From assembly GCA_025357895.1 (NCBI GenBank), contig JANYLL010000020.1, positions 1 to 15,001 on the forward strand: a stretch of DNA of 15,001 nucleotides, given 5' to 3'. Of the stretch, positions 1 through 7,379 are shown one piece after another; the first letter of the stretch is position 1; every line of letters begins with the position of its first letter. The notes beneath the pieces were generated by a model. The model saw only the letters and a program-made list of their open reading frames with translations, made no database searches and was not told the origin of the DNA. The DNA is from Ignavibacteriota bacterium. GTDB lineage: Bacteria; Bacteroidota; Ignavibacteria; Palsa-1295. The position numbers were made by a program, and so were the translations under genes.

Positions 1-203
1 CGCACTGCATCCTTATTATTTTCTCTTCCAAGAAGGATTTCCGGCGTTGCACGAAGCTGAACATCGCCAATAAATATAAAACTTGACGCAGTATCAAGCC
101 GAGTTGGAGAACCTGAATAATCTGGTGTTTGAGCTTTCGAATAACCGAAGCAAACAAGAGAAAAAATTAATGTGAGAAAAAAAAAGAATTTCTGATTTTG
201 CAT
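1..203 (-). CDS. Exported protein of unknown function, N-terminal part only
   Basis: The gene starts with ATG at 203 and stays open for 67 codons to the left edge, so only the N-terminus is visible. The protein begins MQNQKFFFFLTLIFSLVCFG and continues YSKAQTPDYSG. This is a typical Sec signal peptide: a Lys near the start, a Phe/Leu-rich core, and a likely cleavage after Ala-Gln. The start lies 6 bp downstream of the stop of the T9SS cargo gene at 210-1256, so the two are probably cotranscribed. A run of nine T in the coding strand (codons 7-9) is a possible slippage site. Too little is visible to name a family; an envelope or secreted protein is likely. Confidence 0.7.
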   Translation of the reverse strand, partial: MQNQKFFFFLTLIFSLVCFGYSKAQTPDYSGSPTRLDTASSFIFIGDVQLRATPEILLGRENNKDAV

Positions 204-209
204 ATTTCG

Positions 210-1256
210 TTAAAACATCACCTTCCCCGCCACGATCCCTTGCGGAGTTTTAACTACAAGATATCCAAACCCTCCATTAATGCCGCTTGCATCAAATGAG
301 TACATCCCCGCTGAAGAAATAGATATTTTCTCCTGCTTCAGCAATCTTCCGTCAATGCTATAAAGCGAAGCTGTTGTTTCTCCAAGCGGGGCTTCGGCTT
401 CAAAGGAGATTTTATGTCCTTCCGAGCCAATGTTGGAAAGTATATTGACGAAATAATGTAGTGGTTCTGGGGATTGGGTGACAGCATTTTTAGGGGAGGG
501 CGGAAAGAGAATTTTCGAGTCATATAAACGGTCGCTTAGAGAATCTTGAGGATCACCAAAAGCCGTATAAAAATGCTGATAGCTACTGATTGTACCTATT
601 GTATCGAAATTTATTGAATATGGGTAGTATATAGTAGGCAAATAATAAAATACTTTATACATTAGTGTCGAAGTATTAAATTTTATTATATAATTTTCTA
701 GGTCAACAATTCCAGACAATGATACAGAACTATCTATTTTCGTTAAAGAATCAACCGCTGGAAAAAGACCACCTCCAAAAGCAAGCCCAGGAATATACGT
801 CCCATATGAAGATTTTGATATTTCGAATGGAATTATCGATACAGGGAACAAGCGCATGCCAATGTCCATTCGCCAGTTTACAATCCATTTTAAACCGCCT
901 GCAAATACATAGTTATGAGGTGGGCCTATATTTCGAGTCCAAAATAACGTATCCATTTTCATTTTGAATATACTCAACATCCTCACATTACTCATCCCTG
1001 ATATTTGTGTAACTGTTACGTGTCCACCGGAACCTGCGCCGCTATCGGGAAGATCACAGATAACCATCGTATCGCTCCAGAAACGAACCGATTGTTTTGT
1101 ATTTTCGATTGTTGCAAAGCCGGTATTATCGGGTCCGAATGTGCCGTGAATTTGAAGCTGGCTCTTTGCTTCGTCGGCCATCATATAATCAATATGCGGA
1201 ACCTGTGCCCGGAGAAATGTAGCGGAAAACAGGAGAAGGATAATGCTTAATTTCAT
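210..1256 (-). CDS. Secreted protein with IPT/TIG-like domain and type IX secretion C-terminal sorting domain
   Basis: This 348-residue protein starts with a signal peptide (MKLSIILLLFSATFLRAQ). Residues about 30-96 resemble an IPT/TIG-like beta-sandwich: a pattern of the type LxIxGxFG, then a WSDTxVxCxLP stretch, then a Gly-rich turn before GxVxVxxxxGxSN. The middle (about 100-270) is not recognised. The last 75 or so residues fit a type A T9SS sorting domain, with the pattern SLYSIDGRLL, then GMYSFDASGI, and a short basic-hydrophobic end (GKVMF). Known biology: such domains direct export across the outer membrane and surface attachment. It follows the NifU-like gene after 108 bp, probably as a separate unit. 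The target or enzymatic role is unknown. Confidence 0.82.
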   Translation of the reverse strand: MKLSIILLLFSATFLRAQVPHIDYMMADEAKSQLQIHGTFGPDNTGFATIENTKQSVRFWSDTMVICDLPDSGAGSGGHVTVTQISGMSNVRMLSIFKMKMDTLFWTRNIGPPHNYVFAGGLKWIVNWRMDIGMRLFPVSIIPFEISKSSYGTYIPGLAFGGGLFPAVDSLTKIDSSVSLSGIVDLENYIIKFNTSTLMYKVFYYLPTIYYPYSINFDTIGTISSYQHFYTAFGDPQDSLSDRLYDSKILFPPSPKNAVTQSPEPLHYFVNILSNIGSEGHKISFEAEAPLGETTASLYSIDGRLLKQEKISISSAGMYSFDASGINGGFGYLVVKTPQGIVAGKVMF

Positions 1257-1364
1257 CTATGTAAAACTACGAAAATTAGGATTAGATTGCAAGAAGGAGA
1301 CGAAATTTTGACCTACTCTATTATTATATTGCTACCCTCCTTCACTGTCCTCGAATGACGCCTA

Positions 1365-1601
1365 TTAAGACACTTCCTCGATCCTCTTGATTTCCGGCGC
1401 TTCCAACATGATGGCGCGTTCTATTCCTGCGCGGAGTGTCATTATCTTTAACGGACAAGTGGCACAGGCTCCGAGAAAACGAATATCTACGATTCCTGCG
1501 GCTTCGTCAATACTGACAAGTTCTATATTGCCTCCGTCAATTTTCAGGAATGGTCGGCAATATTCCAGAGCGCTTTCAATGCGCGTGCGAAGATCGTTCA
1601 T
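1365..1601 (-). CDS. NifU-like Fe-S cluster carrier (Nfu domain protein)
   Basis: This 78-residue protein consists of a single NifU C-terminal (Nfu) domain. It has the N-terminal signature RPFLKIDGGNIELV and the Cys pair in GACATCPLKIMTL (Cys46 and Cys49). In this family two subunits share one 4Fe-4S cluster through these CxxC motifs and pass it to apo-proteins in the cytoplasm. The length is normal for stand-alone Nfu proteins. The start is 2 bp after the stop of mrp, and the AAGG-type sequence at the mrp end can act as its ribosome binding site. The pair is therefore almost certainly cotranscribed and probably works in Fe-S cluster delivery. A small role in nitrogenase assembly is not indicated, since no nif genes are near. 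Confidence 0.9.
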   Translation of the reverse strand: MNDLRTRIESALEYCRPFLKIDGGNIELVSIDEAAGIVDIRFLGACATCPLKIMTLRAGIERAIMLEAPEIKRIEEVS

Positions 1602-1603
1602 CC

Positions 1604-2731
1604 TTAACCTTCCGTACCAAGAAGAATTTCGACGGGTTTCTGGCTTGGAAGCAAGTTCGCAATGCTGACTTGCTGTGCCATGCTTTGTGCAATATCTCTG
1701 AATGAATGTGCCGCTTCGGTTTCCGGTCCGCTAACAACGATAGGCGAACCTTCATCACTTCCAATGCGAACTGCTGTTTCAATAGGAAGTTCGCCTAAGA
1801 ATGGCACATTGAATTCTAATGCCGCTTTCACCGCTCCGCCATGCGAAAAAATCTCTTCGCGGTGATGACATGCCGAGCAAATAAAATAACTCATATTTTC
1901 GACAATACCTAGAACAGGCACATGCACTTTCTCGAACATGCGAACTGCTTTACGCGCATCGGCAAGTGCAACATCCTGGGGAGTTGTCACGATAACGGCG
2001 CCAGTCAATGGAATCGTCTGACAAAGTGTAAGTTGAATATCGCCGGTTCCGGGAGGAAGATCAAAAATGAGATAATCAAGATCACCCCAAAGTACATCAG
2101 ACATGAATTGCTTCAGCGCTCCCGATGCCATCGGTCCGCGCCAGACTACTGCAGTATTCGGATCGACAAGAAATCCTATTGACATAACTTTCACGCCATG
2201 TGCTTCAAGCGGTACCATCATTGCATGACCATTCACTTGCTGCGCTTCCGGTTTTTCATTCTGCAAGCCTAACATCAGTGGAATACTTGGTCCATAGATA
2301 TCGGCATCAAGCAGCCCAACTTTTGCGCCGTCTTTCGCAAGAGCGACAGCGAGATTTGCCGCAACTGTTGACTTCCCTACTCCTCCTTTGCCTGAAGCTA
2401 CGGCGATGGTATTACGAACTCCGCTCAATGCTGCTGGCTTATTCACACCCATCTGCATAGCAACACTGGCAGTCATTGCAACTTTTACATTGCCATCGCC
2501 TGCGATCTTTTCAACCGCTGTTCGTGCTTCCAATTCAAGTTTATCCTTAAGCGGACATGAAGGAGTAGTAAGTTCAAATGTGAATGATACTTTTTCTCCC
2601 TCGATCTTTAAATTCTTTATCATCCCAAGCGAGACGACATCTTTATGAAGGTCGGGGTCAATGACGGAGCGAAGTGCATCAAGTACTTCGGCTTCAGAAA
2701 CAACTGAATTATTTTTTGAAAAGAATCCCAT
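1604..2731 (-). CDS. mrp: Mrp/ApbC family Fe-S cluster carrier P-loop ATPase
   Basis: This 375-residue protein has the Mrp architecture. Residues about 12-90 form a DUF59/MIP18 domain, and from about 105 there is an Mrp/NBP35 ATPase domain. A deviant Walker A is visible (GKGGVGKS, 114-121), followed by LLDADIYGPS (140-149), the DLPPGTGD motif (224-231) and the Cys pair CSAC (285 and 288), which binds a bridging Fe-S cluster between two subunits. The family assembles and transfers Fe-S clusters in the cytoplasm; ThiC in this window is one enzyme that needs such a cluster. It lies 57 bp downstream of the lipoprotein gene and is coupled to the NifU-like gene. Length and motifs are complete. Confidence 0.94.
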   Translation of the reverse strand: MGFFSKNNSVVSEAEVLDALRSVIDPDLHKDVVSLGMIKNLKIEGEKVSFTFELTTPSCPLKDKLELEARTAVEKIAGDGNVKVAMTASVAMQMGVNKPAALSGVRNTIAVASGKGGVGKSTVAANLAVALAKDGAKVGLLDADIYGPSIPLMLGLQNEKPEAQQVNGHAMMVPLEAHGVKVMSIGFLVDPNTAVVWRGPMASGALKQFMSDVLWGDLDYLIFDLPPGTGDIQLTLCQTIPLTGAVIVTTPQDVALADARKAVRMFEKVHVPVLGIVENMSYFICSACHHREEIFSHGGAVKAALEFNVPFLGELPIETAVRIGSDEGSPIVVSGPETEAAHSFRDIAQSMAQQVSIANLLPSQKPVEILLGTEG

Positions 2732-2788
2732 GTAATATATTATTTAACTGGCGCTAAAACAGAATGAAGAAGGCAACGGTTCGGAAGT

Positions 2789-3463
2789 CTAATTCTGAGA
2801 ATTATGCTTCACGATGCTATCTGCAAATGCAGCTATCTCTTTCCGGAGTTCTTTCGTCAACTTCTTTGCCTTCTTCGTCTGAATTTGGATAAGGTAGCTG
2901 CGTATATCATCAACGGAGAATTTATTAAGCGAAAGCATTTCTACCCAATAAGGATAAGACCATCTGTACTGCGGCATCTCCAACTTCTTGTAAAATTCAT
3001 CAACAAAATCCATACTGTAACTTGTCGCAAATGGTGGCAAGACCTCGGGCTCCGTTGTCCAATCCTCTCCCAGCCTGTAGAATCGCAGGAACAAAAAATA
3101 ATAGAAGGGTCGTGTAGTATCATTCTTCGAACATAAACTATCGAGAATGGAAAAAGTTGGTTCATCTTGCGAAGGTAGTAAACGAAGCAGATAGAAATTC
3201 TTAGCTGCAACAGAAACATCGCCACGATTCATATAAAAAGAAACAGGTCTTCCTTCTATGAGAGAATCCGAAGGAGGAAATAATTTTTTCATCTCTTCAG
3301 AAGTATTCAGACTATCGGTATTCACATTAACTGTATCAAGTTCACTCAACGGCACATCCTGATCAGTCCAGCGCGAACTATCAGGCATAAATAATTTACT
3401 TTTCCCGCCGCCACATGATGCGAGAATTAACAAGAGGGTAAACAGCAAGGCTCTGCGATACAT
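2789..3463 (-). CDS. Lipoprotein of unknown function
   Basis: This 224-residue protein starts with a lipoprotein signal peptide: basic residues (YRR), a Leu-rich core, and the lipobox LASC with the lipidated Cys at 17. Gly-Gly-Gly follows, with no Asp at +2. The mature part is mixed alpha-like sequence rich in Phe, Tyr and Ser. It includes a long helical stretch near the C-terminus (QTKKAKKLTKELRKEIAAF). I recognise no domain family. The gene is divergent from the Asp-box gene and lies 57 bp upstream of mrp on the same strand, so it may head a lipoprotein-mrp-nfu transcript. That linkage is positional only. Confidence 0.8.
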   Translation of the reverse strand: MYRRALLFTLLLILASCGGGKSKLFMPDSSRWTDQDVPLSELDTVNVNTDSLNTSEEMKKLFPPSDSLIEGRPVSFYMNRGDVSVAAKNFYLLRLLPSQDEPTFSILDSLCSKNDTTRPFYYFLFLRFYRLGEDWTTEPEVLPPFATSYSMDFVDEFYKKLEMPQYRWSYPYWVEMLSLNKFSVDDIRSYLIQIQTKKAKKLTKELRKEIAAFADSIVKHNSQN

Positions 3464-3496
3464 ACTTTAAAATATAATCATTGAAGTTAGTACAAT

Positions 3497-3519
3497 GGAA
3501 CGAGAAGATTCTCCGTTCC
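3497..3519. promoter_or_regulatory. Inverted repeat in the divergent intergenic region
   Basis: The arms GGAAC-GAGAA (3497-3506) and TTCTC-C-GTTCC (3509-3519) are complementary over 10 bp, with one bulged C and a very short centre (GA). The element lies 33 bp upstream of the lipoprotein ATG and about 52 bp upstream of the preferred start of the Asp-box gene. It could be an operator between two divergent promoters or a hairpin in one 5' leader. No run of T follows on either strand, so it is not an intrinsic terminator. Function is unproven. Confidence 0.4.
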
Positions 3520-3571
3520 CGATTCTGATTGGTCTATGGAATTTTCTTACATCCAATGCGTTAAATATTCC

Positions 3572-5161
3572 ATGTCCAATACAACCGTTCGCACCGTACT
3601 CTTCTTTTTTGCAAACATCTTCTTTGCAGGTAGTCTTTGCGCTCAATTGATTATTCTACCACCTAATCAACTATCCCCTGCTAATCTCTTTGATGCAGAA
3701 GGAGTTTCGATGGTTATTAATCCTATCAATCCTTCGCAGATCGCCGCAGGATCAGATGTAAATTATTTTTATTATTCTACGGACAAAGGACACTCATGGA
3801 ACGGGAATGGTTTTACTTCAACTTTTGGGAATACAGGTGACCCTTCTCTTACTGCTGATACAAAGGGTAATATTTATTTCGCACATCTTTCCGATAATCA
3901 TCTCGACCGTATTGTAATTCAGAAATCTATAGACGGCGGTTTACATTATTCTACCGGAACATTCACAGGACTAAGTCATAATCCCAGACAGGAGTATAAA
4001 GAATGGATCACATGCGATCTTTCGGAAAGTTCACAGTATAAAAATAATCTCTATCTTTCCTGGACAGAATTCGATTCTTATCAAAGTACATTTCCTCAAT
4101 TCGATAGCAGCCGAATTCATTTTTCGATTTCAAGCGATGAAGGTGCAAGTTGGTCAGTGCCAGTTACCGTTAATGACCGTCAGGGTGACTGTGCCGATAG
4201 CAGTAATACAGTTGAAGGCGCTCGATGTACTACATCACCAAATGGAGACATCTATATAACATGGTGCGGTCCTAATGGCTTAATGTTCGACAAATCAATC
4301 GATGGCGGAAAAACATTTAGCAATGATAAAATTATTTCTTCACTTACTCCGGGTTGGGAGCTGAACATTAACGGAATTTATAAATGCAATGCTTTTGCAA
4401 CTCCACTTTGTGATATTAGTACTTCAAAGCATCGCGGCAACCTTTATGTAATTTTTTCCGATAAGCGAAACGGAAAATACGACTGCGATATATTCCTTCT
4501 TCGCTCTAACAATGAAGGAAACTCCTGGAGTGCACCATTACGAATCAATAATGATACTACCCATACTGAACAATTTTTTCCTTCAGCAGCTATTGATCAG
4601 ACTACCGGATTCATCTATTGTCTTTTTTATGACCGACGAGACCATATTGGTAGAAACTTAACAGAAGTGTATCTCGCTCGTTCTATCGATGGCGGTGAAA
4701 GTTTCCAAAACTTCAGGCTGAACTCCACTCCATTTAATCCCAATAATAAAATATATCTTGGTGATTACACGCATATTGCTGCTCAAAACACTTACATTTT
4801 TCCGGCATGGACAGAGATAAAGGGTGAGGGTACATTTACCGAAAGCATTTGGTCTTCTATCGTCATCGATACCGGCGCCTTCACTGCCGCAGTATTACCA
4901 AGCAATAATTCATCTCAGAATTTTTCACTCACGATATCACCGAACCCGGCGCAAACCCAAGTACATTTTCTCATTTCACATCAACAAAATTCCGTTTCTT
5001 CTCTTGAGATTACCGATGTTGTCGGACGAGTTATCGTAACGCTTCCCGGCAATAGCGAAAATATTTACTACGATAGTAGTCACCTTTCAAATGGTGTCTA
5101 TTACTGTATTGCGCAAAACGGTTCGGAGCGTAGAGTTCAGAAATTTATTGTAGCAAGGTAA
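3572..5161 (+). CDS. Secreted Asp-box (BNR/sialidase-like) beta-propeller protein with T9SS sorting domain
   Basis: This is the only plus-strand gene. An ATG at 3536 is in frame, but the ATG at 3572 puts a good signal peptide at the N-terminus (MSNTTVRTVLFFFANIFFAG, then SLCAQ), so I prefer it (529 residues). Six Asp-box motifs of the form SxDxGxxW/F are visible, numbered from 3572: STDKGHSW (69), SIDGGLHY (119), SSDEGASW (187), SIDGGKTF (242), SNNEGNSW (312) and SIDGGESF (371). Their spacing of 50-70 residues suggests a six-bladed propeller. The last 80 or so residues form a type A T9SS sorting domain (LTISPNPAQTQVHF, then GVYYC, then KFIVA). I see no FRIP motif or clear sialidase active-site set, so a glycosidase activity is not shown. 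A surface or extracellular binding or hydrolytic role is likely. Its 3' end overlaps thiE by 17 bp, tail to tail. Confidence 0.86.
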   Translation: MSNTTVRTVLFFFANIFFAGSLCAQLIILPPNQLSPANLFDAEGVSMVINPINPSQIAAGSDVNYFYYSTDKGHSWNGNGFTSTFGNTGDPSLTADTKGNIYFAHLSDNHLDRIVIQKSIDGGLHYSTGTFTGLSHNPRQEYKEWITCDLSESSQYKNNLYLSWTEFDSYQSTFPQFDSSRIHFSISSDEGASWSVPVTVNDRQGDCADSSNTVEGARCTTSPNGDIYITWCGPNGLMFDKSIDGGKTFSNDKIISSLTPGWELNINGIYKCNAFATPLCDISTSKHRGNLYVIFSDKRNGKYDCDIFLLRSNNEGNSWSAPLRINNDTTHTEQFFPSAAIDQTTGFIYCLFYDRRDHIGRNLTEVYLARSIDGGESFQNFRLNSTPFNPNNKIYLGDYTHIAAQNTYIFPAWTEIKGEGTFTESIWSSIVIDTGAFTAAVLPSNNSSQNFSLTISPNPAQTQVHFLISHQQNSVSSLEITDVVGRVIVTLPGNSENIYYDSSHLSNGVYYCIAQNGSERRVQKFIVAR

Positions 5162-5786
5162 AAGACTGTACTAATCTTCGAAGTACGGATGCTGGATCAT
5201 GCGCATTAGAAAATGCACTTAAAAGTGCAACACCTCCAATACTGCATTTAAGAATATCTACTGAATTGTCTACGGTAATTCCTCCAATTGCAATCACGGG
5301 TATAGAAACTGCTGAACAAATACTCTCTAATTCTTGCAATGATTTTGGTGGCGTTAATTTAATTTTCGAAGCCGTAGGATACATGTGCCCGAAGCCAATA
5401 TAATTTGCTCCTTTTTGCTCGGCAATAATAGCTTCGTGCACGGAGCCTGTAGAAATACCGATAATAGCATTCTCACCAAGAATTTCTCGCGCATTTTTAA
5501 TCGGAAGATCATCTTGCCCTAAATGTACTCCGTCGGCTTCGATTATCTTTGCAAGATCAACTCTATCATTTACGATGAATGTATTATCTTCACATATCTT
5601 GCGAATTTTTTTTGCAATAGGAAGAAGTTCATCCATTGGCATTGCTTTCTCGCGTAATTGAACAACGGATGCACTAGCTTCCACTGCTATTCGAGCAAGT
5701 TCTTCTGAGCTAAGTCCATTGACCGGTGATGCACTCAGAAGAACATGTATTCCATGCAATTGTTTTTTATAATGATCCAAGGGCAT
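5145..5786 (-). CDS. thiE: Thiamin phosphate synthase
   Basis: This 213-residue TIM-barrel protein couples HMP-PP with thiazole phosphate to give thiamin phosphate. Family motifs are present: QLREK (43-47), VNDRVDLA with Asn73-Asp74, ADGVHLGQDD (84-93), GFGHMYPTASK (131-141) and IPVIAIGGIT (162-171). The Asp of NDR and the last Asp of GQDD match the Mg-pyrophosphate ligands known in ThiE. It is the last gene of the operon and starts 20 bp inside tenI. The STGS at 112-115 lacks the His seen in the TenI paralog next door, which fits a synthase rather than a tautomerase. The 3' end runs 17 bp into the convergent Asp-box gene, and I see no terminator hairpin between them. Confidence 0.9.
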   Translation of the reverse strand: MPLDHYKKQLHGIHVLLSASPVNGLSSEELARIAVEASASVVQLREKAMPMDELLPIAKKIRKICEDNTFIVNDRVDLAKIIEADGVHLGQDDLPIKNAREILGENAIIGISTGSVHEAIIAEQKGANYIGFGHMYPTASKIKLTPPKSLQELESICSAVSIPVIAIGGITVDNSVDILKCSIGGVALLSAFSNAHDPASVLRRLVQSFTLLQ

Positions 5787-6381
5787 CTAAATATTTTTTA
5801 ACCTGTAATTTGGGATCTTCGGTGACAAGTAGGTCAGATATGACAGATACTCCGTATGCGCCGGCATTTAAGCATTCTTTCGCTCTTTCGGGATCTATGC
5901 CACCAATTGCAAAGATCGGAATAGAGATTTTCTTTGTTGCTTCATGCAATTTACTAATACCAAGTGGTGCTCCATATTGTCGCTTCGATGGTGTATCATA
6001 AATAGGACCAAACGTAATAAAATCCGCGCCTTCAGATTCAGCTTGAAGAACTGACTCTATAGAATGAGTGCTTTTTCCTATAAGTTTATTCCCCATTATT
6101 TTTCTTGCCTCATGAACCGGAAGTCCGTGTTCAGAAAGATGCAGTCCATCTGCTCCTACGGCACAAGCAACATCTGCCCGTTCATTGATAAATAATTTAT
6201 TTGAAAAATTTTTAATTTGATTTGCCAAAAGCAAGAGGTCTTTGGCTGAAAGATCTTTCTCTCTGATCTGCACGGCTTTAATCCCCGCTTTAATCAGAAT
6301 TTCTAATCGCTCGATCAAAGTATCGGCAGGAAGTAAATTTCTATCAGTTATCAGATAGAGGCGGAAATCAATTTTCTGCAT
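5767..6381 (-). CDS. tenI: TenI-type thiazole tautomerase (ThiE paralog)
   Basis: This 204-residue TIM-barrel protein belongs to the ThiE/TenI superfamily: RLYLITDRN (7-15), VQIREKDL (37-44), FINERADVA (64-72), FGPIYDTPSK (124-133) and IPIFAIGGI (154-162). Compared with ThiE, the metal-binding positions have changed: NDR is NER (Asp to Glu), and HLGQDD is HLSEHG (81-86), which removes the second Asp. The His in STHS (residue 106) matches the His that B. subtilis TenI uses to aromatise the ThiG thiazole product. I therefore call it a tautomerase, with thiamin phosphate synthase as the less likely alternative. It starts 14 bp inside thiG and overlaps thiE by 20 bp, so the three are translationally coupled. 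Confidence 0.75.
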   Translation of the reverse strand: MQKIDFRLYLITDRNLLPADTLIERLEILIKAGIKAVQIREKDLSAKDLLLLANQIKNFSNKLFINERADVACAVGADGLHLSEHGLPVHEARKIMGNKLIGKSTHSIESVLQAESEGADFITFGPIYDTPSKRQYGAPLGISKLHEATKKISIPIFAIGGIDPERAKECLNAGAYGVSVISDLLVTEDPKLQVKKYLDALGSL

Positions 6382-7168
6382 GATGATGGATTAGCCCTGT
6401 TAGCGGCGATGATCGCTCCGCATAAAGTAATTTCGGAATGCGTCCTGCATGATAAGCGAGTCGTCCTGCTTCGACAGCAAATTTCATCGCTTTAGCCATC
6501 ATTACCGGATGCTCAGCGCATGAAATAGCAGTATTTAAAAGAACTGCATCCGCTCCTAACTCCATTGCAAGCGCAGCATCGCTTGCCGTTCCGATACCTG
6601 CATCAATAATAACAGGAATAGAAATCAATTCACGAATTATCTGGATGTTATATGAATTCCGAATTCCTGCGCCCGAACCGATCGGAGCAGCAAGAGGCAT
6701 TACGACGGCACATCCGATATCCTCAAGTTTTCTGCATGTGATCGGATCATCATTACAATATGGGAAGACTACGAATCCGCGGTTCACAAGCTCTTGCGCT
6801 GCATTTAATAATTCAACGACATCGGGAAAAAGTGTTTCATCATCGCCGATGACTTCTAATTTTATCCAGTTGGTTTCGAGTGCTTCGCGTGCAAGTTCTG
6901 CAGTGAGTATGGCTTCTTTAGCTGTGTAACATCCTGCCGTGTTTGGCAGGAGACGGTAATTTCCACCTCGAATGAGATCAAGAATACTTTCACCAAAATT
7001 ATCTGTTACATCATGACGACGAATAGAAAGCGTTACTAACTCCGTCCTGCTCGCTTGCAAAGCATCCATCATAATACTCGGATTCGGATAACGTGCCGTA
7101 CCAAGAATCAACCTTGACGAGAATTGCTCGCCTGCGATTTCTAAAATATCTGTCTTTTCTATATTCAT
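6368..7168 (-). CDS. thiG: Thiazole synthase
   Basis: ThiG (266 residues) makes the thiazole phosphate carboxylate from deoxyxylulose 5-phosphate, iminoglycine and ThiS thiocarboxylate. Visible family motifs: SRLILGTARYP (18-28), LSIRRHD (47-53), NTAGCYTAKEA (76-86), NWIKLEVIGDD (100-110) with Lys103 as the Schiff-base lysine, GIGTASDAA, and the phosphate-binding GADAVLLNTAI. Length is normal, with a short His-rich tail. The start at 7168 is set by an ideal Shine-Dalgarno, GGAGGT at 7181-7176, 7 bases upstream and inside the end of thiS. ThiG acts as a complex with ThiS and is placed directly after it, as in many bacteria. Confidence 0.95.
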   Translation of the reverse strand: MNIEKTDILEIAGEQFSSRLILGTARYPNPSIMMDALQASRTELVTLSIRRHDVTDNFGESILDLIRGGNYRLLPNTAGCYTAKEAILTAELAREALETNWIKLEVIGDDETLFPDVVELLNAAQELVNRGFVVFPYCNDDPITCRKLEDIGCAVVMPLAAPIGSGAGIRNSYNIQIIRELISIPVIIDAGIGTASDAALAMELGADAVLLNTAISCAEHPVMMAKAMKFAVEAGRLAYHAGRIPKLLYAERSSPLTGLIHHHAEN

Positions 7169-7172
7169 GTTA

Positions 7173-7379
7173 TCAACCTCCCTGCGTTGCGCGGATGATC
7201 TCTACCCTGTCACCGTCATGAAGCAAAGCTTTCTGCCATGTATTGCGAAAAACGACTTCTTCATTGATCGCAACGGCAAAACCTTTTTCTTCATCGCTGA
7301 TCTTTAACTCGCGTAGAAGATCGCTGAGTTTTTGAATAGCGTCTATTTGTTCTTTTTTTCCGTTAACTATGAGATTCAT
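7173..7379 (-). CDS. thiS: Sulfur carrier protein ThiS
   Basis: This 68-residue ubiquitin-like protein ends in Gly-Gly (RATQGG), the tail that ThiF adenylates and that becomes the thiocarboxylate sulfur donor for ThiG. MNLIVNGKK is the first beta strand, and the later FAVAINEEVVFRNTW and LLHDGDRVEIIRATQGG stretches are classic ThiS signatures. Length is normal. Its ATG overlaps the thiO stop in an ATGA arrangement, with a GAGGA ribosome binding site 6 bases upstream inside thiO. It is separated from thiG by 4 bp. Confidence 0.96.
   Translation of the reverse strand: MNLIVNGKKEQIDAIQKLSDLLRELKISDEEKGFAVAINEEVVFRNTWQKALLHDGDRVEIIRATQGG
7176..7181 (-). promoter_or_regulatory. thiG ribosome binding site made of the ThiS Gly-Gly codons
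   Basis: On the minus strand the last two codons of thiS, GGA GGT, form the perfect Shine-Dalgarno GGAGGT, 7 bases before the thiG ATG at 7168. The essential C-terminal diglycine of ThiS and the thiG initiation signal are therefore the same six bases. This decides the thiG start. Confidence 0.8.

Noticed and set aside
964..1250. Plus-strand open frames across the T9SS cargo gene
   Set aside because: They are overlapping reading frames opposite a gene with a signal peptide and sorting domain, have no family signal, and are Cys-rich by chance.
1293..1343. GAAGGAG ... CTCCTTC inverted repeat between the NifU-like gene and the T9SS cargo gene
   Set aside because: The 7-bp arms are separated by about 37 bases with no T-run, so it is not a credible terminator and is easily found by chance.
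3536..3571. Upstream ATG as the start of the Asp-box gene
   Set aside because: Starting at 3536 puts 12 extra residues (MEFSYIQCVKYS) in front of a normal signal peptide and has no ribosome binding site, so the ATG at 3572 is preferred.
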